A stretch of 64,000 nucleotides of DNA, taken from the NCBI RefSeq assembly GCF_001280085.1, contig NZ_LGED01000035.1:1-64000 (forward strand). The letters are read 5' to 3'. Origin of the DNA: Saccharothrix sp. NRRL B-16348. Lineage in GTDB: Bacteria; Actinomycetota; Actinomycetes; Mycobacteriales; Pseudonocardiaceae. This document shows, one piece after another, positions 1 through 8,564 of the stretch (position 1 is its first letter; every line of letters starts with the position of its first letter). The position numbers and the translations under genes were made by a program. The notes below the pieces were generated by a model that worked only from the letters and a program-made list of their open reading frames with translations, was not told the origin of the DNA and did not search any database.

Positions 1-2
1 GG

Positions 3-3000
3 TCAGGCGGTGGCGCGGGGGCGGGTGGGGAGGGAGGTGGTGAGGTCGGTGCGTTGGGTTGTGCCGTTCACGGTCACCGCGACGGTCACGCGGCCGGGGC
101 GCAGGGCGGTGAGCGCGCCGGTTGTCGGGTCCAGCCACGCGACGTGCCACGGGCGCAGGCCGGAGATCGGGCCCACGTGCAGGTTCGGGGAGCCCGACCA
201 GTCCGCGGACACCGGGTAGGCCACCGGGACCTGCCGCGAGCCCTGCGTGACGGAAGCCGTGACGCGGACCGGCGCGCCCAGCCAGACCTCGGCGGGCGCG
301 GTCAGCGTCAGGCCGTCCACGTGCGGTCGGATCTCGGCGGCCAGCCACGCGTCGCCGCGGCGCGGGTCCACGCCCAGCATGGTCCAGCCGGTGAACCCAG
401 CGCGACCCGCCTCACCGGCGGGAGCCTTGCCCGAGTTGCCGTTGATCAGGTACGGCACGCCGTCGACCCGCGAAGCGTGGAACAGCCCCACGTGCGCCCC
501 GATGAACGCCGCGCCCTTGCCGGTGTCGCGCCGGAACGCCGCCAGCCAGTCCTCGACCACGTCGGCCTCCTGCCGGTCGGTCAGCTGGCTGCCCTTGGTC
601 GGCGTCGGGTCGCGCGGCGGGTGGTGCTCCATCACCACGACCGAGTTCACCGAACCGTGGTCGCGCAACGCGTCGCGCAGCATCACGGCCTGGTCGAACC
701 CACCGCCGCGCAACGTCCCGGTGGACGAGTCCAGCAGCACGACCCTCGTGCCCTTGTGGTCGAAGACCCGGCTGGTGGTCCCGAACTCGCGCCGGAAGTT
801 GTCGATCGTGCCCGGCCCCATGATCTCGTGGTTGCCCGGCACGTAGTACCAGGGCAGCTCGTCGCCGAGCTCCTCGGTCAGCAACCGCCGCGCCAGCGCC
901 AGGTCCGCGGGCGACGCCTCGTCCACGAAATCGCCGTTGACGACCACGAAGTCCGGCCGCTGCGCCTTGATCTCGCGCAACGTCCGCCGCGCCGCGCGCA
1001 CCAGCTCGCTGTCCGGGTTGCGCGCCACGAACTGCGCGTCGGACATCACCGCGAACCGCCACGGCCGGTCGGCGACCGTGCCGTCCTGCACCACGAACCG
1101 GTCGGCGGGCTCGTCCACCACCGGCAGGTCCACGGCGGGCGGCACCTTGGCCACGATGTCGTCCACGATCACCTCACCGGTGTACTGCCGGTCCGCCTTG
1201 GTCTCGATCGTGTAGAACCTGTTCACCCGCAAGGGGAACGCGAGCCCGGACGGCACCGGCACCTCCAGGTAACGCCACCCCGTCCAGGTGATGTAAGGCC
1301 CGTAGAGCGAACGGCTCAACCCGGACGAGTCGGTCACGGTGAACGCGGTCCACTCGCCGCGGCCGTGCCCGTAGACCCACGCGCCCAACGCCAACGGCTG
1401 CCCCTGCACCTCGATCGGCCGCGGCGGGATCGCGTAGGCCGTCCGCGTGCCGGTGGACTTCGAGAAGTCGTACGACATCCGCAGCCCCGCCCCGGTGCGC
1501 CCCTCGGACACCGGGGCCACCGAGCCGGAGCCCCGCGCCGAGCCGAACGTCCACGCCGCGCCGTCGTCGAACCCGGCGATCAGCCGTTCCTCCAGCCCCA
1601 CGGTCACGGGCACGCGCACCACGTGCGACCCGACCCGCGCCACGACGGTCGTCGCGCCGGGCTTCACCGCCGTCACCCGCAAATCGCCGTTGGCGCCGGG
1701 GACGATGTCGATCACCGAGCGGTCGTAGTCCAGCTCCACGTCCGCGGGCTCGACCGGCGCGGTGAACCCGTCGCCGTCCCGCCCGACCACGCCGAACCCG
1801 CTCGTGCCGCCCACCTCGGGCAGGCTCAGCCTGCTCGTGGTCGCGGACAGCCCGGCCAGCGCGCCGAGCACGGTCAGCTCCACCTCTCCGGTCACGCCGC
1901 CGCGTTGCGCCACGGCCTTCGTCGTGCCGGGGCGCGACGCGTGGAACACACCGTCGGCGTCCACCCGTCCCACGTCGGCACGCGCCGTCCGCCACCGGTG
2001 CGCGTCGTCCCGCGCCGGGCCGTACGTCTCGTCGTGCCCGTCGGCCACCAGCCGCCGGGTCAGGCCGGGGAACACGCGTTCCGGGTGACCGCCCGGCACG
2101 GTGTCCGACCCGGGCGCGCCCCGCGGGTCGATCGCGGTGCGCACCCAGAAGCCGGTCAGCGCGCCGCTGCCGGTCGGCGCGTAGAGCGCGAGCCCGTTCG
2201 GCACGGGCCGCTCACCGCCGTCGGACGGCGTGTTCTCCAGCGCCGCGGTCTCCGCGCCGGGCGTGCGGGCGAGCAGGGTGGACGAGCCGCCGCCGTCGAG
2301 GTTGAGCGCGTTGTGGGCGCCCATCTCCTTCAGGATCGCGGCCACGTCCTGGAGGTTCAGCCCGAGCAGGTACGCGCCCTGCCGGCCGTCCACGGTGAGC
2401 AGGAACATCTTCTTGCCGTCGGCCGAGAAGCCGACCGCCGTGCGCGGGTGCAGCGGATCGGTGGGCGCGACGATCTCGCCGTCCTTGAGCAGCAGTTGGT
2501 TCCCGCCGATCGCGGCACGCAAGGCGCTGCCGTCGTCGGCCTTCGTCGTGTGCTCGACGGCGACCCGCTCCCCCACGGCCAACGCGGCGAGCGCGTCGGC
2601 GCCCGCCTCGCGGCCGACGAGCACCTGGCCGTCGGCGGGGATCGGGTCGTCGCCCGCCCGGTCACGCCGTTCGGCCACCACGCCCGCGCGCACCACGACC
2701 TCGGTCACGCGGGACGCGCCCTGCACGGCCCGCGCCCGGCTGTAGGAACCCCAGATCGGGTCGAACAGGCCGACGCCGCCGGACTCGATGGCGGCGCTGT
2801 TGAGCTGGTGGAGCCGGATGGACGTGCCGTCCTCGCGGGTGATCTTCCCGTCGAAGAACACCTCCATCACCCGGCCGACGCCCGCCGCGTCCAAGCCGAC
2901 CGCGCGGCGGTGGCCGGCGACGGGCGACTTGACCGTGCGGCCGTCCTGGACGCCGACGCCGCGTGGCGCGTTCGAGTTGTTGATGTCGAAGAAGTCGCCG

Positions 3001-3383
3001 TTGACGGCGGCGACCGCGCGGGTCCGGTTCGCCTGCACGGACAGCGGCTCGGCGGCGGCCACCTGACCGGGGTGCAGGTACTCGACCTTCGTGCCCGCGG
3101 TGAGGTCGACGGTGAGCGCGTCGCCGCGGATCCACCCGCCCGCGCCGCCCGGCTCGTACCAGTCGAACGAGCTCAGCGACACGCCCGGCGCGACCGGGCG
3201 GGTGGTGCGGGCGGTCTCGATGCGGCGGGCGGGGTCGACGGCGGGCGCGACCGCGACACCCGGCAGGTCGACGACGGACGGCGACGTGGCGGGCGGCGGG
3301 TCGGCATGTGCCGGGGGCGTGGTCGCCGACAGGGCGAAGACCAGCGCCGCGGCCAGGGCGGCGGAACGAGGGCGTGGGAACAC
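3..3383 (-). CDS. Secreted phosphodiester glycosidase / metallophosphoesterase fusion
   Basis: An exported protein of about 1126 residues joining two hydrolase domains. A signal peptide (positive start, Ala/Leu core, AHA cleavage site) is followed at roughly residues 90-410 by a phosphodiester glycosidase (NAGPA/DUF2233) domain with NGDFFD and NLDGGGSST motifs. An Ig-like/bacterial-surface-type region follows, then a calcineurin-like phosphoesterase at about 770-1000 with SDAQF, NGDFVD, GNHE and EHHP metal-ligand motifs. By family the first domain cleaves sugar-phosphodiester bonds and the second phosphate esters, so teichoic acid or another extracellular glycopolymer is a likely substrate; that is inference. 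I chose the GTG at 3383 because GGGAG lies 5 nt upstream; an in-frame GTG at 3431 adds 16 residues but has no ribosome site. The stop is complete at the left edge of the window. Confidence 0.85.
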   Translation of the reverse strand: MFPRPRSAALAAALVFALSATTPPAHADPPPATSPSVVDLPGVAVAPAVDPARRIETARTTRPVAPGVSLSSFDWYEPGGAGGWIRGDALTVDLTAGTKVEYLHPGQVAAAEPLSVQANRTRAVAAVNGDFFDINNSNAPRGVGVQDGRTVKSPVAGHRRAVGLDAAGVGRVMEVFFDGKITREDGTSIRLHQLNSAAIESGGVGLFDPIWGSYSRARAVQGASRVTEVVVRAGVVAERRDRAGDDPIPADGQVLVGREAGADALAALAVGERVAVEHTTKADDGSALRAAIGGNQLLLKDGEIVAPTDPLHPRTAVGFSADGKKMFLLTVDGRQGAYLLGLNLQDVAAILKEMGAHNALNLDGGGSSTLLARTPGAETAALENTPSDGGERPVPNGLALYAPTGSGALTGFWVRTAIDPRGAPGSDTVPGGHPERVFPGLTRRLVADGHDETYGPARDDAHRWRTARADVGRVDADGVFHASRPGTTKAVAQRGGVTGEVELTVLGALAGLSATTSRLSLPEVGGTSGFGVVGRDGDGFTAPVEPADVELDYDRSVIDIVPGANGDLRVTAVKPGATTVVARVGSHVVRVPVTVGLEERLIAGFDDGAAWTFGSARGSGSVAPVSEGRTGAGLRMSYDFSKSTGTRTAYAIPPRPIEVQGQPLALGAWVYGHGRGEWTAFTVTDSSGLSRSLYGPYITWTGWRYLEVPVPSGLAFPLRVNRFYTIETKADRQYTGEVIVDDIVAKVPPAVDLPVVDEPADRFVVQDGTVADRPWRFAVMSDAQFVARNPDSELVRAARRTLREIKAQRPDFVVVNGDFVDEASPADLALARRLLTEELGDELPWYYVPGNHEIMGPGTIDNFRREFGTTSRVFDHKGTRVVLLDSSTGTLRGGGFDQAVMLRDALRDHGSVNSVVVMEHHPPRDPTPTKGSQLTDRQEADVVEDWLAAFRRDTGKGAAFIGAHVGLFHASRVDGVPYLINGNSGKAPAGEAGRAGFTGWTMLGVDPRRGDAWLAAEIRPHVDGLTLTAPAEVWLGAPVRVTASVTQGSRQVPVAYPVSADWSGSPNLHVGPISGLRPWHVAWLDPTTGALTALRPGRVTVAVTVNGTTQRTDLTTSLPTRPRATA

Positions 3384-3499
3384 GGGCACTCCCGCAGGGA
3401 TGGGTGAGGAACTTACGCGATGTAAGTCCACCGTGTTGACGATTCGCCGGACACGGCCGTTCGGCCGCAGTCGACGACGCGATCGGCCGTCCGGCGAGG

Positions 3500-4492
3500 T
3501 CAGCTAACCCCGCCGCCGCGGTAGGTGCCAGGACTGGTGCCCGTCCACCTCTTGAACGCCCGGTGAAATGCGCTCGCCTCGGAGAAACCCAGCCGCAGCG
3601 CCAGTTCCTCCACCGACTCGCCGCTGCGCACCAGGCTCGCCACGGCCTGGTCGCGCAGCAGCTGCTCGCGCACCTCGCGGAACGACGTGCCCTCGGCCGC
3701 CAGCTTCCGCCGCAACGTCGGCGCGCTCATCCCCAGCCGCGCGGCCACGTTCTCCAGGCCCACCACGCCGCCGCCGAGCATCCGCCGCACCTGGCTGGAC
3801 GCGTCCGCGCCGTAATCGCGCCGGGACAGCAACTCGGCGGGCGAATTCCGCAGGAACCGCCGCAATGCGGCTTCGTCCTGCACCACGGGCATGCGCAAAA
3901 AGCGCGCGTCGAAAGTCAACGTCGTCGTGGGTGCGGAAAACCGCAGCGGAGCGCCGAAGATCAGGTGGTATTCCGCGCCGTGCGGCGGTTCGGGATAGGC
4001 GAGGTCGACCCCGCGCAACGGGATCCGCCTGCCGATCAACCACGACGAGAACCGGTGCCAGAGCACCAGCAGCGACTCGACCAGGAACCGGTCCGGGTCG
4101 TCCACGCCCGCCGTCGACAGGGTGAACGCCGCCACGCCGTCGCGCTCGCCCAACGCCATCGCCGGCCGCACGTCGAACAGCTCGTAGAACGCCAGACCGC
4201 GCCGCAGGGCGTCCCCCAGTGACGCGCAGTGCACGGCGAGCAGGCACATGGTCGGGAACGTGCCGCGCTTGCTCGGCTTCGGCCCCAGGCCCATGAACTC
4301 GTCGTCCAGCGCGTCCCACAGTGCCTGGATGAGCTTGGTGTACTGGGCGGGGGTGACGCGGGCGCGCTCGTCGGAGAGCAGCGCCTCGCCGATGCCCGCG
4401 GTCGCCAGGAGCCGCGCGACGTCGTGACCGCGCCGCACCGCGCCACGCAGCGCGGCGTTGACGTAGTGGATGGCGATGGTCCTGGTGAGCAT
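3500..4492 (-). CDS. AraC-family transcriptional regulator (arabinose-binding-type N-domain)
   Basis: A DNA-binding regulator of about 330 residues. The N-terminal two thirds match the effector domain of OruR/ArgR-like AraC regulators (RVTPAQYTKLIQALW, then a LLAVHCASLGDALRRG helix). The last 100 residues hold the double helix-turn-helix, with RLGMSAPTLRRKLAAEG and LGFSEASAFHRAFKRWTG, the usual AraC signature. The effector is unknown. A GTG sits directly before the ATG used here. Transcription probably starts near 4649 from a promoter whose spacer carries a DasR-like palindrome, giving a leader of about 155 nt, so the gene may be induced with chitin/GlcNAc metabolism. It lies upstream of, and on the same strand as, the secreted glycosidase/phosphoesterase, which may be its target. 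Confidence 0.85.
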   Translation of the reverse strand: MLTRTIAIHYVNAALRGAVRRGHDVARLLATAGIGEALLSDERARVTPAQYTKLIQALWDALDDEFMGLGPKPSKRGTFPTMCLLAVHCASLGDALRRGLAFYELFDVRPAMALGERDGVAAFTLSTAGVDDPDRFLVESLLVLWHRFSSWLIGRRIPLRGVDLAYPEPPHGAEYHLIFGAPLRFSAPTTTLTFDARFLRMPVVQDEAALRRFLRNSPAELLSRRDYGADASSQVRRMLGGGVVGLENVAARLGMSAPTLRRKLAAEGTSFREVREQLLRDQAVASLVRSGESVEELALRLGFSEASAFHRAFKRWTGTSPGTYRGGGVS

Positions 4493-4655
4493 CACTCACA
4501 GTGTGCATCACGGTCGCCCACAGGCCGTGAGCGGCGGCGCGGAACGGGGAGAGAAAGCGCCGCGCCGCCGCCAACGGTTGGCCCACCCCAGTGAGCCGGC
4601 TCCTCGTCGGTGGGGCATCCGCCCGCCCACCAACGAGGGACGTTGTGGTGCTACT

Positions 4656-4685
4656 ACTGTATGTGGTCTAGACCAGATACGTCAA
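4656..4685 (-). promoter_or_regulatory. Promoter with DasR-like dre palindrome in the spacer
   Basis: Read on the minus strand: TTGACG (4685-4680), an 18-bp spacer, TACAGT (4661-4656). The spacer contains the perfect 12-bp palindrome TGGTCTAGACCA (4664-4675), identical to the core of the dre site bound by DasR (GntR/HutC family) in Streptomyces. The stretch is clearly less GC-rich than its surroundings. The only gene downstream on this strand is the AraC regulator. The dasR gene itself is not in the window. Confidence 0.7.
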
Positions 4686-4741
4686 TACGGCGAAAAGGCT
4701 ATAAGTGGCACAAGCCACCGCGCATTTGTTTCGCCTATGTG

Positions 4742-5299
4742 TCAGCCCTGTTCCAACGGCGCTACCCCGAAGCCCGCGGAAAACCTCTTGCACCAGATCA
4801 CGACGCTGCGAACGGCGCTCAGGTCGGTGCCGGCGGGCACCGCGTAGACCTGGTTGCCCCGATTCGCCTTCAGTTCACCCAGGTTCGTGAAACCGGAGCC
4901 GAATGCCGTCTCGGGCGAGTCCGATGCCTTGTCCGACAGGTACACGTAGAGGTCCGGTCCGTCGCTGGTGTCCAACGCCTCGAACTGCACCGCGTGACCA
5001 CCTTCGGGCAAGCGGACCAACGTCGCGCTCCCGGTCGTGGCGTGCTCCAGCGAGCGGAACGGCCCGGAGGCCAGCGCGACCGGGCCCGCGGGCGGAGCCG
5101 GGGTCGTGGTGGTGGTCGGCGCCGTCGTCGTCGGCCCGGGCGCCGCCGAGGTCGTGCTCGTCGTCGTGGCCGGCAGCAGCAACGCCTCGTCGGCCGTCCG
5201 GTCGGTGAACAGCCGCCACGGCTGGAACAGGTACAGCCCCACCACCAGGGCGACCACCAGCACGCCGGCCACCCCGATCACCACTACCCGCTTGGACAT
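4742..5299 (-). CDS. Membrane-anchored DM13-domain protein
   Basis: A 185-residue protein anchored by an N-terminal membrane helix (residues 5-25, VVVIGVAGVLVVALVVGLYLF) that faces outwards. A Thr/Pro/Ala-rich linker (about 45-70) leads to a C-terminal DM13 domain ending in the family signature SVVIWCKRFSAGFGVAPL. DM13 domains occur in extracytoplasmic proteins across bacteria and animals and are thought to mediate electron transfer or adhesion; no specific role can be given here. The start is the ATG at 5299, with GGAAGG 6 nt upstream. Longer reading in the same frame to 5695 runs against the neighbouring gene and is not supported. It is divergent from the small membrane protein at 5423. Confidence 0.82.
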   Translation of the reverse strand: MSKRVVVIGVAGVLVVALVVGLYLFQPWRLFTDRTADEALLLPATTTSTTSAAPGPTTTAPTTTTTPAPPAGPVALASGPFRSLEHATTGSATLVRLPEGGHAVQFEALDTSDGPDLYVYLSDKASDSPETAFGSGFTNLGELKANRGNQVYAVPAGTDLSAVRSVVIWCKRFSAGFGVAPLEQG

Positions 5300-5422
5300 C
5301 TCACGCCTTCCGAAGTCGACACCCGCTACCGGACAACTCTGGCGAACCGGACGCCCGTTCGTGGGCGAAACCCGCTTACGAAGTTCTGACGTCTGCCCGG
5401 CCGGCGTTGTTAGGGTCGCCGG

Positions 5423-5818
5423 GTGGGTGAACGGGCCGGGTTGGCGATCGTGTGCGCGCTCATGGTGGGCTGCGCCGCGTTCGGCCCGTTCCCGCACCCG
5501 GTGCCGCTGCTGTTCCTGATCGCCGCGGTCGGCGCCGCCAACGCCGCGTTCCCGTTGATGCGCACGTTCGGGTCCGCGCTGCTCGGCGGGGTCGCGGCGG
5601 CCAGCATCGGGCTGGCTTCCGTGCCGTACGTGACCTGCTCCTCGGACAAGTTCACGGACGTGTTCACCTGCACGGGTGACGCGCCGACCTGGCACATGAC
5701 CGGCGCGGTGCTCGTGGCCGGGCTGTCCGGCGCCGGTCTCGTGCTGGCCCGCGTGCTGGGCACGGCGATGCTGGAGCGCAGGCTCGCGGCCGGGCGGGAG
5801 CGGGGTGACCGCCGGTGA
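5423..5818 (+). CDS. Small integral membrane protein
   Basis: A 131-residue protein with four likely membrane helices (about 5-22, 26-45, 48-66 and 92-112) and a Cys pair in the loop between helices 3 and 4 (VTCSSDKF and FTCTG), which could form an external disulfide. I do not recognise a characterised family. The C-terminus is basic, so it probably lies in the cytoplasm. It looks leaderless: a TAGGGT -10 hexamer ends 6 nt before the GTG start and there is no ribosome site. Its stop overlaps the GTG start of the next gene (GTGA), so the two are translationally coupled. Confidence 0.72.
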   Translation: MGERAGLAIVCALMVGCAAFGPFPHPVPLLFLIAAVGAANAAFPLMRTFGSALLGGVAAASIGLASVPYVTCSSDKFTDVFTCTGDAPTWHMTGAVLVAGLSGAGLVLARVLGTAMLERRLAAGRERGDRR

Positions 5819-6915
5819 GCGTGACGTGGCGGCAGGTCGCGGCCTGGCGGACCCGCAGGCACGGCCTCGACGCCCGGCGACCGGCCGGCGAGGCGTTGGA
5901 CGTGGTGTCGCGGCTGTGCGGGCTGCACGCGCAGCTCATGTCGTCGGCCGAGGCGACGTTGGCCGCCCGCGTCGACGGGCTGCCGGACGACGCCGTCGAA
6001 CGGGCGCTGTGGACCGACCGGACGCTGGTCAAGACGTGGTCGATGCGCGGCACGCTGCACCTGCTGCCTGCCGCCGAGTACCCGCTCTGGCAGGCCGGGT
6101 TCGCCACCTACCGGCACTACCTCAAGCCGGTGTGGCTGCGGAACTTCCACCTCACCGCCGACGAGCTGACCGCGCTGGTAGACGCGGTGGGCGAGGCGTT
6201 GGCGGACCGGGTGCTGACCCGCGCCGAGCTGGCCGACGAGGTCGCCGCGCGCACGTCCGCGCACCTCGGCGAGAAGCTGCGGGAGAGCTGGGGCGCGTAC
6301 CTCAAGCCCGCGTCGTTCCAGGGCAGGCTGGTGTTCGGGCCCGGGGAGGGCCAGTTCGTCCGGTTCACGGCGCCGCGCACGTGGCTCGGGGTCGACCCGA
6401 CGCCGTGGGAGGGCGCGGTCGAGGAGGTCGCGCTGCGGTTCCTGGCCCAGCAGGGGCCCGCGACCAGGGAGGACTTCGCGCGGTGGTGGGGCGTGAGCCC
6501 GGCGGACGGCGGACGGGTGTTCAAGGCGTTGGGTGACCGGATCGAGCCCGTGGACGTCGAGGGCGCGGCTCATTGGGCGCGGGCGGAGGACGTCGAGAGT
6601 TTGCGCACGGCGGAGCCGGTGAAGACCGTGCGGCTGCTGCCCGCGTTCGACCAGTACGTCGTCGCGGCGACACGGCACGCCACGCACCTCCTCGATGGTG
6701 GGTCGCCCGAAAAGGTGTACCGACCGCAGGGATGGCTGTCCCCGGTACTCATGGTGAACGGGATGCTGGCCGGCGTCTGGTCGCAGGAGCGCAAGGGCGG
6801 CCGGGTGGCCGTCACCGTGGAGCCGTTCCGCTCGTTGTCCGCTGCGGCACGGAAAGCCGTGCTCAACGAGGTGGACCGGCTGACGGGCCCGACCGAGGTG
6901 CACTGGGTCGGTTGA
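5815..6915 (+). CDS. Winged-helix DNA-binding protein of the AlkZ-related HTH_42 family
   Basis: A 366-residue cytosolic protein of the HTH_42 (PF06224) superfamily, which includes the DNA glycosylases AlkZ and YcaQ/AlkX that remove interstrand-crosslink or bulky alkyl lesions. The family hallmarks are present: LHAQLMSS near residue 40, WSMRGTLHLLP near 78 and FDQYVVAAT near 280. Known glycosylases carry QxQ or QxD at the catalytic loop; here the matching position reads Q-L-M, so lesion excision is uncertain and the protein belongs to the larger uncharacterised branch. It is translationally coupled to the membrane protein upstream. Many antibiotic producers hold paralogues near biosynthetic clusters, but no such cluster is seen here. 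Confidence 0.8.
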   Translation: MSVTWRQVAAWRTRRHGLDARRPAGEALDVVSRLCGLHAQLMSSAEATLAARVDGLPDDAVERALWTDRTLVKTWSMRGTLHLLPAAEYPLWQAGFATYRHYLKPVWLRNFHLTADELTALVDAVGEALADRVLTRAELADEVAARTSAHLGEKLRESWGAYLKPASFQGRLVFGPGEGQFVRFTAPRTWLGVDPTPWEGAVEEVALRFLAQQGPATREDFARWWGVSPADGGRVFKALGDRIEPVDVEGAAHWARAEDVESLRTAEPVKTVRLLPAFDQYVVAATRHATHLLDGGSPEKVYRPQGWLSPVLMVNGMLAGVWSQERKGGRVAVTVEPFRSLSAAARKAVLNEVDRLTGPTEVHWVG

Positions 6916-6988
6916 GACCGGTCCGGCGGACGGTACTGTTCAGCCGCTCACCGTTGCGCCACAAGTACGTTCTGTTAGGAGGCTTGCT

Positions 6989-7369
6989 GTGCGGGTGCTG
7001 TGGGCCACGTGCGGTTTGGCCGTGGCGGCGTCGGCGCTGGTCGGTGTCCTCATCGGGGTGTACCTCGACGGGGTGAACGACGAGCAGCAGGCCGACACCC
7101 CCGCCTCGACGTGGATCACCGGTCGACCGTCGACGAGCAGCTCCACCACGCCACCGAGCTCCGTCACCACGGACGCCATCTCGTCGCCGCCCACCTCGAC
7201 CACCACGGTCCGGACCACCACGACGACGCCGCCACCGGCCGCGCCGCCACCACCGCCGGACACCTCGACCCAGGCACCGACGACGACCACCACGACCACG
7301 ACGGTGAAGAACACCGAGTGGCCGTGCAGCCCGCTCAACCCGCTGCCGCCGCCGCACTGCCGGGACTGA
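6989..7369 (+). CDS. Thr/Pro-rich membrane-anchored protein
   Basis: A 126-residue protein with one N-terminal membrane helix (about residues 4-25) followed by a Ser/Thr/Pro-rich extracytoplasmic tail including runs of threonine. A short Cys-containing end follows (WPCSPLNP and PHCRD) that could form one disulfide. No catalytic domain is visible, and low-complexity tails of this type often act as cell-wall spacers and are O-mannosylated in actinobacteria. The GTG start has a strong ribosome site, AGGAGG, 7 nt upstream. A TACTGT -10-like element lies at about 6934, so the gene probably has its own promoter. Confidence 0.65.
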   Translation: MRVLWATCGLAVAASALVGVLIGVYLDGVNDEQQADTPASTWITGRPSTSSSTTPPSSVTTDAISSPPTSTTTVRTTTTTPPPAAPPPPPDTSTQAPTTTTTTTTVKNTEWPCSPLNPLPPPHCRD

Positions 7370-7445
7370 GCGCGCGGGGCCATCCCTCACGTCGCCGAAA
7401 CGCCCACGTCCCCCCACCGCAACGTGAGCCGAGCAGCCTGGTCGC

Positions 7446-8528
7446 ATGGACACCACACCGAAGACCTGGCGGCTTCGCGTCGAGTTGGACGACAGTCCCG
7501 GCGCCCTGGCGCGGGTGACCGTCCGGCTGGCGCACCAGGACTGCAACGTGCTGGCCCTGTCCGTGATGCCGGTGCCGGGCGGCGTCCTCGACGAGCTCGT
7601 GGTCCAGGCCGGGCCGGGCGTGCTGCCCGCGGACCTGGTCGACGCGGTGCGCGCCGAGGGCGGGCGGTGCGTCGGCATCACCGCCGCCGACGTGCGCGAC
7701 CTGGTCGACGCGCCGACCGCGGCCCTGCGCGCCGCCGCCCGTGCCCTGCGCGACCCGAGCACGACCGCCGAGGCGCTGCGCACCGTCCTGGGCGCCGACT
7801 CGGTCACCATCGAACCGGACGACGCCGAACCGGTCGCGTCGGCCGTTCTCCAGACGACCTCGTCCGCGATCGGCGGAGCAGCGGCAATCAAACGGGGCTG
7901 GGCTCCGTTCACGCAGGTGGAGTTGGCCCGCGGGGAGGCGCTGATCGACCTGCTGTCCGCCGCGGGCGTGGCGGCGCCCCGGCCGACCGCGCTGCTGACC
8001 GACGACGGCATGGCGCTCGTGCTGCGGCCCGGCCGTGCGGGCGACGAAGAAGCAGTCGCCGAGCTGCACTCCCGATGCTCGATGGGCACCCTGTTCAACC
8101 GCTACCACTCGGGTATGCGGACCGTGCCGAGGCGGTGGCTGCACCGGCTGCTCAGCCCGCCGCGCGGCAGCACCGTGGTGGCGCAGTGCGCGGACCGGGT
8201 GGTCGCCATGGGCCAGCTCATCCCGATGTCCACTCCGGACAGCGCCGAGGTGTCGTTGCTGGTCGAGGACGGGTGGCAGGGTCGCGGGGTGGGCACCGCG
8301 CTGCTCGGCTCGCTGGCCGGCGCGGCCCGGGCGGCGGGGTACCGGGAGCTGGTCGGCTGGTGCCTGCCCGCGGAGACCGGGCTGGTCCGCACCGCGGCCC
8401 GAGCCGGGCTGCCGACCTCGGTGCGCCGCGAGGACGGGTTGCTGCGGGTCTCGATCGCCGCCGACGGCCCGCGCGTCACCGCTCCGGGTCCCGTTGAGAG
8501 CGCTTCCCGGCAGGTCGCCTCCGGCTAA
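7446..8528 (+). CDS. ACT-domain GNAT acetyltransferase
   Basis: A 360-residue protein combining an N-terminal ACT amino acid-binding domain (about residues 8-80, LDDSPGALARVTVRL) with a C-terminal GCN5-type acetyltransferase (about 195-335) carrying the acetyl-CoA loop QGRGVGTALL. This architecture matches actinobacterial lysine acetyltransferases described in Micromonospora and Streptomyces, whose activity is set by amino acids bound to the ACT part and which acetylate metabolic enzymes. Which amino acid is sensed cannot be read from the sequence. The central linker has no recognisable motif. Its 3' end contains a LacI-type operator serving the next gene. Confidence 0.85.
   Translation: MDTTPKTWRLRVELDDSPGALARVTVRLAHQDCNVLALSVMPVPGGVLDELVVQAGPGVLPADLVDAVRAEGGRCVGITAADVRDLVDAPTAALRAAARALRDPSTTAEALRTVLGADSVTIEPDDAEPVASAVLQTTSSAIGGAAAIKRGWAPFTQVELARGEALIDLLSAAGVAAPRPTALLTDDGMALVLRPGRAGDEEAVAELHSRCSMGTLFNRYHSGMRTVPRRWLHRLLSPPRGSTVVAQCADRVVAMGQLIPMSTPDSAEVSLLVEDGWQGRGVGTALLGSLAGAARAAGYRELVGWCLPAETGLVRTAARAGLPTSVRREDGLLRVSIAADGPRVTAPGPVESASRQVASG
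8495..8508. promoter_or_regulatory. CebR-type operator upstream of cebR
   Basis: TGAGAGCGCTTCCC matches 11 of 14 positions of the perfect palindrome found before cebE (14237-14250). It lies 57 bp before the cebR start, inside the end of the acetyltransferase gene, so it suits autoregulation of cebR. Confidence 0.55.
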
Positions 8529-8564
8529 GCTGGGTTGGTAGGCGATCGTCGAGGAGTGGTGCTC

